From Branchiibius hedensis (GTDB lineage: Bacteria > Actinomycetota > Actinomycetes > Actinomycetales > Dermatophilaceae): DNA of 64,000 nt. The stretch is from positions 620,001-684,000 of the forward strand of contig NZ_UESZ01000001.1 in assembly GCF_900108585.1 (NCBI RefSeq). The letters run 5' to 3'. The position numbers were made by a program, and so were the translations under genes. Positions 29,751 through 38,890 of the stretch are shown in pieces; position 1 is the stretch's first letter, and every line of letters begins with the position of its first letter. The notes under the pieces were generated by a model. The model worked only from the letters and a program-made list of their open reading frames with translations. It was not told the origin of the DNA and did no database searches.

Positions 29751-31817
29751 ATGGACACGGACGAGCACTCGCACGCCGGTCACCACGCCGACGACATGGC
29801 GTCGATGAACCAGATGGATCACATGGGCCACGCCGGTCACGGTGGACATGGCGATCACGTGGCGATGTTCCGCCGACTCTTCTGGATCATGCTGCTGCTG
29901 GCCGTCCCAACGGTCTTGTGCAGCAACATGTTTGCCGATCTGCTCGGTTACTCGTTGCCCGACGCCGGGTGGGTTCGCTGGGTGTCACCCGTGCTGGGCA
30001 CGGTGATGTATTTCTGGGGTGGCAGACCCTTCCTGACCGGTGCGCTGGAGGAGATCCGCTCTCGCAAACCGGGCATGATGCTGCTCATCGCGCTCGCCCT
30101 GACGATGGCACTGGTCTCGTCCTGGGGCTCGACGCTGCATCTGCTCAACCATGAGCTCGACTTCTGGTGGGAGCTGGCGCTCCTGGTCGTGATCATGCTG
30201 CTGGGACACTGGATCGAGATGCGTTCCCTGGCGCAGACCAGTTCCGCGCTGGACTCCCTGGCCGCGTTGCTGCCCGATGAAGCCGAGAAGGTGGACGGCG
30301 ACCGCATCGTCACCGTCCCGCCCGCCGACCTGCGGGTCGGCGACGTCGTGGTCGTGCGACCCGGCGCGTCGATACCCGCCGATGGTGAAGTCGTCGATGG
30401 CTCGGCCCACGTGGACGAGTCGATGGTGACGGGAGAGTCGGCCGCCGTACGTCGATCGGCAGGTGACCGGGTCGTGGCCGGGACCGTGGCAACCGACTCG
30501 GGACTTCGGGTGCGCGTCACCGCCACCGGAAGCGACACCGCGCTGGCCGGCATCCAGCAACTGGTCGCCGACGCGCAGGCATCCTCCTCGCGTGCCCAGC
30601 GGCTCGCGGACCGGGCCGCGGGCTGGTTGTTCTGGTACGCCGTGGGAGCCGGGGTCATCACAGCGGTGGTGTGGACGCTGCTCGGTCACCCGGATGAGGC
30701 GGTCGTGCGCACGATCACGGTGCTGGTCATCGCCTGCCCGCACGCGCTGGGCCTTGCGATCCCGCTCGTGGTCTCGATCGCTACCGAACGTGCCGCCCGC
30801 GCAGGGGTTTTGATCAAAGACCGCCTCGCATTGGAGACCATGCGGACGGTCGACACGGTGCTCTTCGACAAGACCGGCACACTGACCCGCGGCGAGCCGG
30901 CGGTCACAGCAGTCGAACCGATCGCGGGCTGGTCGGCCGACGATGCCGTGGCGCTCGCGGCGGCAGCAGAGACCGACAGCGAGCATCCGCTGGCCACGGC
31001 GATTGTGCGTGCCGCCCACAGTCGACAGCTGTCGATCCCGCACGCCACCGACTTCCGCTCGCAGCCGGCGACCGGGGTCCGCGCGCAGGTGGGGGAGCGG
31101 GTCGTCGAAGTCGGTGGACCGGCACTGTTGGACGCGCGTGGCGCGAGCGAGCTGCCGATCGTGCAGCAGTGGCAGGCCGACGGAGCAATCGTTCTGCACG
31201 TGCTGGTCGACGGTGGTGTCATCGCCGCGCTGCGGCTGGCCGATGAGATCCGACCCGAGTCTCGCCAAGCGGTGGATGCTCTGCACGCCAGGGGAATCGA
31301 GGTCGTCATGATCACCGGTGATGCGGCTGCCGTCGCCAACTCGGTCGGTGATGCGTTGGGTGTCGACCGGGTCTACGCGCAGGTGCGTCCGCAGGACAAG
31401 GCCCACCGGGTTGCCGAGTTGCAGCAGGAGGGTCGCAGGGTTGCGATGGTCGGTGACGGGGTCAACGACGCGCCCGCGCTGGCGCAGGCCGACGTCGGTA
31501 TCGCGATCGGTGCCGGGACCGATGTCGCGATCGCGTCCGCGGGGGTGATCCTCGCCTCGTCCGATCCGCGCTCGGTGCTGTCGGTCATCGAACTGTCGCA
31601 CGCGACGTACCGCAAGATGCAGCAGAACCTCTGGTGGGCGGCGGGATACAACCTGATCGCGGTGCCGCTGGCCGCCGGAGTCCTGGCACCGATCGGTTTC
31701 GTCCTGCCGATGAGCGTCGGGGCGATCCTGATGTCGGCCTCGACGGTGATCGTCGCGCTGAACGCCCAACTGCTACGCCGGACAGATCTGGATCCGGCCC
31801 GGTTGGCCGTCAGATGA
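29751..31817 (+). CDS. copB: Copper-translocating P-type ATPase, CopB (P1B-3) type
   Basis: 688 residues. Exports copper (probably Cu2+, perhaps Ag+). No HMA domain; instead a His/Met-rich N-terminus (HSHAGHH, HMGHAGHGGHGDH). Transmembrane metal motif CPH at residues 329-331, which defines the CopB group rather than CPC CopA. Phosphorylation site DKTGT with Asp373, TGES in the actuator domain, HP motif in DSEHPLATAI, GDGVNDAPAL hinge. ATG at 29751 is preferred over GTG at 29742 because the latter abuts the -10 box. Solitary gene under the CsoR-type site. Confidence 0.93.
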   Translation: MDTDEHSHAGHHADDMASMNQMDHMGHAGHGGHGDHVAMFRRLFWIMLLLAVPTVLCSNMFADLLGYSLPDAGWVRWVSPVLGTVMYFWGGRPFLTGALEEIRSRKPGMMLLIALALTMALVSSWGSTLHLLNHELDFWWELALLVVIMLLGHWIEMRSLAQTSSALDSLAALLPDEAEKVDGDRIVTVPPADLRVGDVVVVRPGASIPADGEVVDGSAHVDESMVTGESAAVRRSAGDRVVAGTVATDSGLRVRVTATGSDTALAGIQQLVADAQASSSRAQRLADRAAGWLFWYAVGAGVITAVVWTLLGHPDEAVVRTITVLVIACPHALGLAIPLVVSIATERAARAGVLIKDRLALETMRTVDTVLFDKTGTLTRGEPAVTAVEPIAGWSADDAVALAAAAETDSEHPLATAIVRAAHSRQLSIPHATDFRSQPATGVRAQVGERVVEVGGPALLDARGASELPIVQQWQADGAIVLHVLVDGGVIAALRLADEIRPESRQAVDALHARGIEVVMITGDAAAVANSVGDALGVDRVYAQVRPQDKAHRVAELQQEGRRVAMVGDGVNDAPALAQADVGIAIGAGTDVAIASAGVILASSDPRSVLSVIELSHATYRKMQQNLWWAAGYNLIAVPLAAGVLAPIGFVLPMSVGAILMSASTVIVALNAQLLRRTDLDPARLAVR

Positions 31818-31821
31818 CGAA

Positions 31822-31847
31822 GCGCCGCCCTCTGCCGAGGGCGGCGC
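31822..31847. terminator. Bidirectional terminator hairpin
   Basis: Perfect 11-bp stem GCGCCGCCCTC/GAGGGCGGCGC, loop TGCC, between the copper ATPase (+) and tRNA-His (-). Confidence 0.8.
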
Positions 31848-31850
31848 CGG

Positions 31851-31927
31851 TGGGGTGAGTGACGGGGCTCGAACCCGCGACATCCGCGACCACAACGCGA
31901 CGCTCTACCAGCTGAGCTACACCCACC
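31851..31927 (-). tRNA. tRNA-His (anticodon GTG)
   Basis: Includes the extra G-1 (31927) opposite discriminator C (31854), acceptor GTGGGTG/CACTCAC, anticodon loop TTGTGGT giving GTG, T-arm GGTTCGAGC, and encoded CCA. Confidence 0.96.
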
Positions 31928-31931
31928 ATGT

Positions 31932-31950
31932 GCCTGGTCGTGAACCAGGC
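31932..31950 (-). terminator. Hairpin between orn and tRNA-His
   Basis: Perfect 7-bp stem GCCTGGT/ACCAGGC with 5-base loop, 8 bases after the orn stop. It may end orn mRNA or mark a processing site before tRNA-His. Confidence 0.55.
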
Positions 31951-31958
31951 AGCGCGGA

Positions 31959-32624
31959 CTATCGTACCTGCCCGCCGGAGTGCTTCTGACCACCGTCCCG
32001 CTCTGTGGCAGCCGGTACGCCGAACTGCTGGGCCAGCGCGCGCGCCTGGTTGGTGTCGGGGCCGGGCGGCGCCACGAAGACGGCCTCGCGGTAGTAGCGC
32101 AGCTCGGCGATCGATTCGGTGATGTCTGCAAGAGCGCGGTGCCCACCGTGTTTGGCCGGAGCCGCGAAGTAACTGCGCGGGTACCATCGGCGCGACAGTT
32201 CCTTGATCGAGGAGACGTCGATCACGCGGTAGTGCAGCTGCCGGATCACCTGTGGCATGTCACGGGCGAGGAAGGCGCGATCGGTGCCGATGGTGTTGCC
32301 GGCCAACGGCCATTTGCCCGGCTCGGGCGCGTACTGCCGCAGATGCTCCATGACCTGCTCCTCGGCCTCGGCGAGGGCGACACCCTCGTCGAGCTCATCC
32401 AGCAGGCCGCTATCGGTGTGCATGGCGCGCACGAACTCGCCCATCTGCGCCAGCGCGTCCGCCGAGGGTCGGATGACGATGTCGATACCCGGGCCGACCG
32501 GCTCCAGATAGAAGTCGGTGACCTGGACGGCGATCTCGATCAACGCATCCGCCACCAGGTCCAGGCCGGTCATCTCGCAGTCGATCCAGACGATCCGGTC
32601 GGTCGCAGCGCGGTCATTGGGCAC
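31959..32624 (-). CDS. orn: Oligoribonuclease
   Basis: DEDDh 3'-5' exonuclease that degrades di- to pentanucleotides, including pGpG. 221 residues: Asp and Glu in WIDCEMTGLD, LLDELDEGVALAEAE, and the His/Asp pair in HRALADITES. The last 20 residues (ERDGGQKHSGGQ) are a non-conserved tail. GTG start at 32624; GGAG is only two bases upstream, so initiation strength is uncertain. Confidence 0.94.
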   Translation of the reverse strand: MPNDRAATDRIVWIDCEMTGLDLVADALIEIAVQVTDFYLEPVGPGIDIVIRPSADALAQMGEFVRAMHTDSGLLDELDEGVALAEAEEQVMEHLRQYAPEPGKWPLAGNTIGTDRAFLARDMPQVIRQLHYRVIDVSSIKELSRRWYPRSYFAAPAKHGGHRALADITESIAELRYYREAVFVAPPGPDTNQARALAQQFGVPAATERDGGQKHSGGQVR

Positions 32625-32647
32625 ATCTCCACGATAGGGCCCCTAAG

Positions 32648-33814
32648 GTGGCGGCCGTGGATCATCACCTCTCGAACGTCCTGCCCGTGCCCGCATCGGT
32701 GCGCCGCAACACGCTCGTGCGCCGGATCCTGCTGTGGTCGGTCGTCGCGATCCTCATCGGTGCCTGCGGCGTCACCATCCTGTCGCTGATCAACGCCCAA
32801 TCAGGCGCTACGGCAACCGGTTTGGGCATTCTGCTGTCGGCGGTCGTGGTCGGTATCGTGGTGCCGGCCTTCCTGTGGGTCGACCGTCTCGAGCGGGAGC
32901 CGACCCACTTGCTGCTGTTCGCCTTCGGCTGGGGTGCCTGCGTCGCGACCCTGGGAGCGGCCTTCCTCAACGACGCCGGCGGGTACCTGCTGGGGGCCAC
33001 GAGTGACAACAACAGTGTCGTTGCGGTCTTCGTCGCGCCGGTGGTCGAGGAGACTCTCAAAGGCCTTCCGGTGTTGCTGATCTGGTTGGTGGCCCGCCGC
33101 GAGTTGGATGGCATCGTCGACGGCATCGTCTATGCGGGCCTGTCCGCGGCCGGGTTTGCGATGATCGAGGACGTCATCTACCTGTCCAACGGGTACGCCG
33201 AGCAGGGCGACGCCGGACTCTTCCACACCTTCTTCGTGCGGGTGACCATGAGCCCGTTCGTGCATCCGATGTTCACCATCTGCACCGGTGTCGGCATCGG
33301 TATCGCCGCGACCGCGCGTAGCTGGGGACCGCGGATCTTCGCCCCGCTGCTCGGCTGGCTGTGCGCCATCGGACTGCATGCGCTCTGGAACGCCGGAGCC
33401 GTCCTGGCCGAGAGCGGCTGGCTGGCGTTCTACATCTTCCTGCAGGTGCCGCTCTTCGCCGGCTTCATCGGGATTCTGATCGCCGCGCGGCACTCAGAGG
33501 GCCATGCCATCCGGGTCAACCTCACGCCGTACGTCGATCAGGGCTGGCTGTCCACCCCGGAGGTGCGCATGCTCAGCTCGGTGCGTGAGCGGCAGTACGC
33601 CCGTGCGTGGGCCAAGTCACACGGTGCGGAGCGGGAGATGCGCGAATTCCAGGACGCCGCAAGCGAACTGGCGATGCACCGCGCTCGGATCGAGCGCGGT
33701 GCCGCCGATACTCGGACGGTCCGTGAGGAGCGCGCCCTGCTGGACCTGGTCACCCAGCGCCGCCAGCAGTTCCTGGGTACGGCGCTCTACCGCTGGCCGG
33801 ATCTGGTCGCCTGA
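32648..33814 (+). CDS. PrsW-family intramembrane metalloprotease
   Basis: 388 residues with about eight helices in the first 300. PrsW motifs: APVVEETLKGLP (EExxK), GFAMIEDVIY (FxxxE) and the His motifs HPMFT and LHALWN. PrsW cleaves an anti-sigma factor in Bacillus; the target here is unknown. The C-terminal 90 residues are cytoplasmic and rich in Arg/Glu. GTG at 32648 or 32657; TAAGGT at 32644-32649 could be a -10 box favouring a leaderless start at 32657. It ends 4 bases from the convergent dehydrogenase gene. Confidence 0.85.
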   Translation: MAAVDHHLSNVLPVPASVRRNTLVRRILLWSVVAILIGACGVTILSLINAQSGATATGLGILLSAVVVGIVVPAFLWVDRLEREPTHLLLFAFGWGACVATLGAAFLNDAGGYLLGATSDNNSVVAVFVAPVVEETLKGLPVLLIWLVARRELDGIVDGIVYAGLSAAGFAMIEDVIYLSNGYAEQGDAGLFHTFFVRVTMSPFVHPMFTICTGVGIGIAATARSWGPRIFAPLLGWLCAIGLHALWNAGAVLAESGWLAFYIFLQVPLFAGFIGILIAARHSEGHAIRVNLTPYVDQGWLSTPEVRMLSSVRERQYARAWAKSHGAEREMREFQDAASELAMHRARIERGAADTRTVREERALLDLVTQRRQQFLGTALYRWPDLVA

Positions 33815-33818
33815 GCCG

Positions 33819-35042
33819 TCACTGGACGACGCTCGTGGCGGCGGGGATAGGGCTCTCCTTGCGGATCTCCTGGCGGGCGATCGTCTCGCGGTGCACAGCG
33901 TCCGGGCCGTCGGCGATCTGCAAAACACGGGCCCACGAGTAGAAGTAGGCCAGCGGTGTCACGTCGCTGACGCCGGCGCCGCCGAAGATCTCGATGGCCC
34001 GGTCGGTGACGGCCTTGGCGACGGCGGGTGCGGCGACCTTGATCTGGGCGACCTCACTGCGGGCGTTGCGGGCGCCGCCCTGGTCGATCAGCCACGCGCA
34101 TTTGTAGACCAGCAGACGAGCGGAGTCGATCTCGATCCGCGAGTTGGCGATGTGCTCGCGCACGACGCCCTGCTCGATCAGCGGCTTGCCGAACGCGACC
34201 CGGTTCTTGGCGCGCTCCACCATCAGCGCAAGGGCCCGCTCGGCCATTCCGATGGCGCGCATGGCGTGGTGGATCCGGCCCGGGCCGAGGCGCGCCTGGG
34301 CGATGGCGAAGCCCTCGCCCTCGCCGGCGATGATGTTGCTGACCGGGACGCGGACGTCGTTGAACTCCATCAGCGAATGCCCGTGCTGATCCTGGAATCC
34401 GAAAACGGGCAGATGCCGCACGATCTTCAGGCCCGGAGCGTCACGGGGGACCAGCACCATCGACTGCTGACGATGTGCTGCAGCACTCGGGTCGGTCTTG
34501 CCCATCGTGATGAAGATCTGGCAGCGTTCGTCCGCGGCACCGGAGATCCACCACTTGCGGCCGTTGATGACGTACTCGTCGCCATCGCGCACGATCGACG
34601 TCTCGATGTTGGTGGCATCCGAGCTGGCGACGTCGGGCTCGGTCATCGCGAAGGCCGAGCGGATCGTGCCGTCGAGCAACGGCTCCAGCCACTGCTTCTT
34701 CTGCTCATCGGTGCCGAAGAGCTCCAGCACCTCCATGTTGCCGGTGTCCGGTGCCTGGCAGTTGATGGCCTCGGGTGCGATGACCGGCGACCAGCCGGAA
34801 ATCTCTGCGATTGAGGCGTATTCGAGGTTGGTGATACCAGACACGCTGGGCAGGAAGAGGTTCCACAAACCACGTTCCCGGGCCTTCTTCTTCAACTCCT
34901 CCACGACCGGCGGGTGGGCGTGCGGGCCGTGCTCGACCCGGTACTGGTCGTAGACCGGCTCGGCCGGGATGACGTCCTCGCGCATGAACTCCCACATCGA
35001 ATCGCACAGTTCCTGTGCCTTCGGGGATAACGCGAAATCCAT
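33819..35042 (-). CDS. Acyl-CoA dehydrogenase, ACAD10/11-like
   Basis: 407-residue FAD flavoprotein: [15 protein letters not shown] and [11 protein letters not shown] (flavin and substrate region), [19 protein letters not shown], and [10 protein letters not shown] near the C-terminus. The GPGRIHH motif and a neighbouring APH-like kinase match the ACAD10/ACAD11 group (LvaC in the levulinate pathway), which acts on 4-phosphorylated acyl-CoA rather than in ordinary beta-oxidation. AGGAGT precedes the ATG. Last gene of the operon starting at 38718. Confidence 0.85.
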   Translation of the reverse strand: MDFALSPKAQELCDSMWEFMREDVIPAEPVYDQYRVEHGPHAHPPVVEELKKKARERGLWNLFLPSVSGITNLEYASIAEISGWSPVIAPEAINCQAPDTGNMEVLELFGTDEQKKQWLEPLLDGTIRSAFAMTEPDVASSDATNIETSIVRDGDEYVINGRKWWISGAADERCQIFITMGKTDPSAAAHRQQSMVLVPRDAPGLKIVRHLPVFGFQDQHGHSLMEFNDVRVPVSNIIAGEGEGFAIAQARLGPGRIHHAMRAIGMAERALALMVERAKNRVAFGKPLIEQGVVREHIANSRIEIDSARLLVYKCAWLIDQGGARNARSEVAQIKVAAPAVAKAVTDRAIEIFGGAGVSDVTPLAYFYSWARVLQIADGPDAVHRETIARQEIRKESPIPAATSVVQ

Positions 35043-35058
35043 TGCTACTCCTAGTGTT

Positions 35059-36084
35059 TCATTGGCTGTTGCGCAAACGGTCCAGGCCGCGTTCGGCGAC
35101 CATGAGCACCGTCTCGGAGAGATCCCCGAAGTCCTGGCCACCCATCACGCCGGCTTTGACCCGGACGTCGATCCCTTGCGCGATCGCGGCCGATTTGAAG
35201 TGGGCGAACGCCTCGTAGAACGGCAGGTGACTGATGTCGCGGCCGCTCACCTCGGCGTACCGCTCGCGTAGTTCGGCGCGAGTGGGGAAGCCGGGCAGGT
35301 CGACCACGGTGGGGGTCAGATCCGACTGGCCCTCGCCCGGCTCGACCCAGTAGAAGAGCAGCAAGCCAAGGTCGCTCAGCGGGTCGCCGATGGTGGACAT
35401 CTCCCAGTCCAGCACCGCAGCCACCCGACCCGGATCGCCCGCGTCCATCACGCAGTTGTCCAGGCGGAAGTCGCCATGCACGATCGTCGTATCGCTCTGC
35501 GGGGGAAGGGATTCGGCCAGCCGGGCGCGTAGTTCCTCGACGGGGTGGTCAGCGCTGGAGCGGGTGGCCTCCCACTGCTTGCCCCACCGCGCCAACTGAC
35601 GCTGCATGTAGCCGTCCGGTCGCCCGTGCTTGTCCAGACCCACCGCTTGGTAGTCCACCGCATGCAACGCCGCAAGCGTGTCGACCAGCGCGATCCCCAT
35701 CCGGTGCCGCTCGGCCTCGGTCGAAGCGTAACCGTCCGGCAACTGGTCGCGGATCACTTGTCCCGCAACGCGATTCATCACATAGAACGGGTAGCCGAGC
35801 AGGTCGCCCGCGTCGTCGAGCACGATCGTCGGCACCGGGATCGGCGTGTCGGCCAGTGCCCGCTGCACCCGGACCTCACGGCCCATGTCGTGCGCGGTCG
35901 CCAGCACATTTCCCGATGGCGGCCGACGGAAGACGAGCTCACCCGCCGGGCTGGTCAACAGGTAGGTCAGATTCGACTTGCCGCCGGAGATCAGCGAGGG
36001 CGACGGCTGGGCCCAACGCTCGTCACCGGTGGCAGTGACCAGCGCCGGACCCAGCGTGTCGACATCAACAAGTTGGTCAACCAT
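35059..36084 (-). CDS. Aminoglycoside phosphotransferase-like kinase (probable hydroxyacyl-CoA kinase)
   Basis: 341 residues. APH/choline-kinase fold: N-lobe [12 protein letters not shown], catalytic HGDFRLDN and metal-binding [13 protein letters not shown]. In humans this fold is fused to acyl-CoA dehydrogenase in ACAD10/ACAD11; in Pseudomonas LvaA is a separate protein phosphorylating 4-hydroxyacyl-CoA. Adjacent ligase and dehydrogenase genes make that role more likely than drug resistance. The start overlaps the upstream ligase gene by 8 bases. Confidence 0.82.
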   Translation of the reverse strand: MVDQLVDVDTLGPALVTATGDERWAQPSPSLISGGKSNLTYLLTSPAGELVFRRPPSGNVLATAHDMGREVRVQRALADTPIPVPTIVLDDAGDLLGYPFYVMNRVAGQVIRDQLPDGYASTEAERHRMGIALVDTLAALHAVDYQAVGLDKHGRPDGYMQRQLARWGKQWEATRSSADHPVEELRARLAESLPPQSDTTIVHGDFRLDNCVMDAGDPGRVAAVLDWEMSTIGDPLSDLGLLLFYWVEPGEGQSDLTPTVVDLPGFPTRAELRERYAEVSGRDISHLPFYEAFAHFKSAAIAQGIDVRVKAGVMGGQDFGDLSETVLMVAERGLDRLRNSQ

Positions 36085-37741
36085 TGGTGTCGCGCAACTC
36101 CCGTCGCAGGATCTTGCCGGTCACGGTCTTCGGGAGTTCCTCCAGGATGCGCACCTCGCGGGGGTACTTGTAGGCCGCCATCTGCTCCTTGGCGAACTGC
36201 ACGAGTTCCTCCGGCGTGACCGTCTGCCCGTCGGTAAGGGAGACGAACGCACGCACGGTCTCGCCGCGGTACTCGTCCGGCACCCCCACCACGGCCGCCT
36301 CGCGGACCGCCGGGTGGGTGTAGAGCACGTCCTCGACCTCGCGTGGCCACACCTTGTAACCCGAGGCGTTGATCATGTCCTTCTTGCGGTCGACGACGAA
36401 GTACCAGCCGTCCTCGTTCATGAAACCCACGTCACCCGTGCGCAATTCACCGTTCGGCAGCGAGGACGCCGTGGCTTCCGGCTTCTGCCAGTAGCCAGCG
36501 ACGACCTGTGGGCCGCTGGTCGCGAACTCGCCGACCTCACCCGGCGGTACGTCGTTGCCCTCGTCGTCGATGACCCGCACCACCGTGTTGTAGACGGGTA
36601 CGCCGACGGACAGGGCGCCGGACACCGGGTCCACCGGTGCTCGAACTCCTAGCGGGACCGCGTGCGAGGGTGAGGTCGTCTCGGTCAACCCGTAGACGTT
36701 GTGGATGTAGGCACCGAAGATTTTCTCCAGCCGGTCGGCCATTGCCGGCGCGATCGGGGCACCCCCGGAGTACAGCGTCCGCAAGGAGGCGAAGTCCTCG
36801 GGTGTGGCGCCCGGCGCGTTGGACAACGCCAGGAAGGCGGTGATGGCAGCCACCGTGAAGACCGGCTGATGCTCCCGGATCGCATCCAGCGCAACCCCCG
36901 GCTCGAAGCGATGGAACAGCACCAGGGGAGCAGGCAACAGCAAGGCGGTCATGACACCGGCGACCAGGCCCGTGATGTGGAACAACGGGGCGATGGCGAT
37001 GACGGGGTCACCAGCCTTCAGGTGGATCCAGTCACGGTAGGTCTGGGCGTTGAAGGCCAGATTCGCATGCGTGTTGATCGCGCCCTTGGGCTGGCCGGTG
37101 GTGCCTGAGGTGTAGGTCAGCACCGCCAGGTCGTCGGGGGTGAGCCCGGGATCGGCGACGCTGCGGTCGGCGAACTGCGCGACCAGTGTGTCCAGGTCGA
37201 GGGTGCCTTCCGGCGTGTGTTTGACCGTGCCGCCCAGAACCCGCTCGTCACTCCGGCTCTGGTGATCCAGTGCGGAGCAGGTGACCACCAGACGCACCGC
37301 GCTGTCCGGTGCGCTGATCACCTCCTTGGCCACCTGGTCGTACAGGTCGTCCAGGCACACCAGGGCGACGGCTCCGGAGTCGCCCAGCAGGTAGGACAGT
37401 TCCCGTTGTTTGTTCATCGGGTTGATGGCGACTGCGGCGCAGCCGGCCTTCCAGGTCCCGATCAGCGCGATGAGGAAGGCCGGGTCGTTCTGTAGGTACA
37501 GGCCGACCCGGTCGCCACGCTGGAGGTCATGCTCGAGCAGCGCGGCCGCGAACGACGTACTGGCAGCGTCGAGTTCGGTGAACGAGATGGACTGGTCGAA
37601 GTAGCGGATGGCGTCCATCTGCGGCTGGGCCGCCACGGCGGCCCGGAAGATGTCCAGGCCGGTGGCGTAATCGGGGGTGATGTCCCCCGGCTGGCCCGCT
37701 TCGTAGCGGGCCAGCCAGGGACGATCGGCGTAACTGGTCAT
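36077..37741 (-). CDS. Acyl-CoA synthetase (AMP-binding enzyme)
   Basis: 554 residues, ANL superfamily. AMP-binding P-loop TYTSGTTGQPKGA, A5-type YGLTETTSPSH, A7 LRTGDVGFMNEDG and C-terminal catalytic lysine in KTVTGKILRREL. It activates a free acid to its CoA thioester; the substrate is inferred from context to be the acid handled by the kinase and dehydrogenase downstream. ATG at 37741; the longer frame upstream is the shadow of the cyclase gene. The kinase start overlaps its end. Confidence 0.9.
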   Translation of the reverse strand: MTSYADRPWLARYEAGQPGDITPDYATGLDIFRAAVAAQPQMDAIRYFDQSISFTELDAASTSFAAALLEHDLQRGDRVGLYLQNDPAFLIALIGTWKAGCAAVAINPMNKQRELSYLLGDSGAVALVCLDDLYDQVAKEVISAPDSAVRLVVTCSALDHQSRSDERVLGGTVKHTPEGTLDLDTLVAQFADRSVADPGLTPDDLAVLTYTSGTTGQPKGAINTHANLAFNAQTYRDWIHLKAGDPVIAIAPLFHITGLVAGVMTALLLPAPLVLFHRFEPGVALDAIREHQPVFTVAAITAFLALSNAPGATPEDFASLRTLYSGGAPIAPAMADRLEKIFGAYIHNVYGLTETTSPSHAVPLGVRAPVDPVSGALSVGVPVYNTVVRVIDDEGNDVPPGEVGEFATSGPQVVAGYWQKPEATASSLPNGELRTGDVGFMNEDGWYFVVDRKKDMINASGYKVWPREVEDVLYTHPAVREAAVVGVPDEYRGETVRAFVSLTDGQTVTPEELVQFAKEQMAAYKYPREVRILEELPKTVTGKILRRELRDTNG

Positions 37742-37752
37742 CGGTCGGGGAC

Positions 37753-38718
37753 CTACTTGATGGCCAGCGGGTTGACCGGCGATCCGGCGGCCTTGGCGAC
37801 GTTGAGCGGCGCCGCGGCGTACAGGAAGGTGTAGCGCTTGTCGTCGGCGCAGTCGTCGGCCAAGCCCTCGAGGTCGGCGATCTCGGTCAGGGTCACGCCC
37901 AGGTTGCGCATCAGCGCGCTGTGCAGCACCAGCGCCACACCGTTGTTGGGGTCGGTGGTGACTTCGTTGGCAATGGTGTCGGTGACCAGGTTGGGGATCT
38001 CCATGTCCTGGAACCACTGCACCAACTCGGGGGAGTAGACCAGGCCCGGCTCGTTGAAGCCCTCGTAGAAGGACTCGCCCTCGTCGAAGAACAACTGCAG
38101 GAAGTTGGTCCGGATGATCAGGATGTCGCGCGGCTTGATCTCGGTGCCCTGCGCGGTGGCACAGGCGATGAGGTCCTCGTGGGTGAAGGTCTCACCCTTG
38201 TCCAGGGTCTTCTTGCCCCGGAACCGGGCCATGTCCAGCAGGATGCCGCGGCCGACGACGCCACGCTCGGCGATCGGTTGCACACTGGCCTTGTCCAGGC
38301 CGCCGACCGTGGTGCGAGCGTCGTAGCCGTTCCAGATCTTGCCGTCGTACCAGAGGTGGCCGAGGGCGTCGTACTGCGTGGAGCCTTGCAGGAAGGCGTT
38401 GATCTTGTCGTCGGCGTAGTGCAGGCCACCGGGGTAGTCCGGTGCGCCGTCGCCGTCCCAGCTCGACTCGTCCAGGATCTGGGTGCGCTCGGCCGGGGTG
38501 CGCCCCGGCCAGACCGGGTCACCCTTCGGGTCACCGATGATCCGCTGCAGGGTGAAGACCTTGCCGTCCTTGACCTCCGCGACACCGCGCAGGACCTCGG
38601 CGGCGGTCAAGTAGTTCAGCGCTCCGACCTCGTCGTCCGCGCCCCACTTCCCCCAGTTGGTCGGTGCGTTGGCGAGAAGTTCGGTGAGCTCGGGGACTGT
38701 CTGGGGTGCCTGCGTCAT
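37753..38718 (-). CDS. Cyclase-family metal-dependent hydrolase
   Basis: 321 residues of the putative cyclase/kynurenine formamidase superfamily. The metal-site block is STQYDALGHLWYDGK, a variant of HxGTHxDxPxH. Members hydrolyse amides, lactones or related bonds, so this one may open a lactone or ester before CoA activation; that is inference. GGAGG lies 6 bases before the ATG at 38718. First gene of the four-gene operon, divergent from the regulator. Confidence 0.8.
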   Translation of the reverse strand: MTQAPQTVPELTELLANAPTNWGKWGADDEVGALNYLTAAEVLRGVAEVKDGKVFTLQRIIGDPKGDPVWPGRTPAERTQILDESSWDGDGAPDYPGGLHYADDKINAFLQGSTQYDALGHLWYDGKIWNGYDARTTVGGLDKASVQPIAERGVVGRGILLDMARFRGKKTLDKGETFTHEDLIACATAQGTEIKPRDILIIRTNFLQLFFDEGESFYEGFNEPGLVYSPELVQWFQDMEIPNLVTDTIANEVTTDPNNGVALVLHSALMRNLGVTLTEIADLEGLADDCADDKRYTFLYAAAPLNVAKAAGSPVNPLAIK

Positions 38719-38776
38719 TGCGTGCCTCCGATGGCAAGTCGTGAACGTCTCACTCGACCAGTCAACCACGGCCGGA

Positions 38777-38888
38777 TGAACAAGGTGAGTGATCGTTCGG
38801 TTTGTTCAGGTGTGATCAGTGTCACGAGATGGTCCGTCAGTTGTCAACGGGGGTGGCGAATGATCTCAGAATGGCCATAGATTGTTCA
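38777..38888. promoter_or_regulatory. Divergent regulatory region with TTGTTCA repeats
   Basis: The 172-base gap between the cyclase gene and the regulator contains TGAACAA (38777-38783) and TTGTTCA (38802-38808), inverted with an 18-base spacing, and a third TTGTTCA at 38882-38888 touching the regulator start. TGATC repeats also occur (38789, 38814). A shared operator for the chimeric regulator is the likely reading. Confidence 0.5.
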
Positions 38889-38890
38889 TC

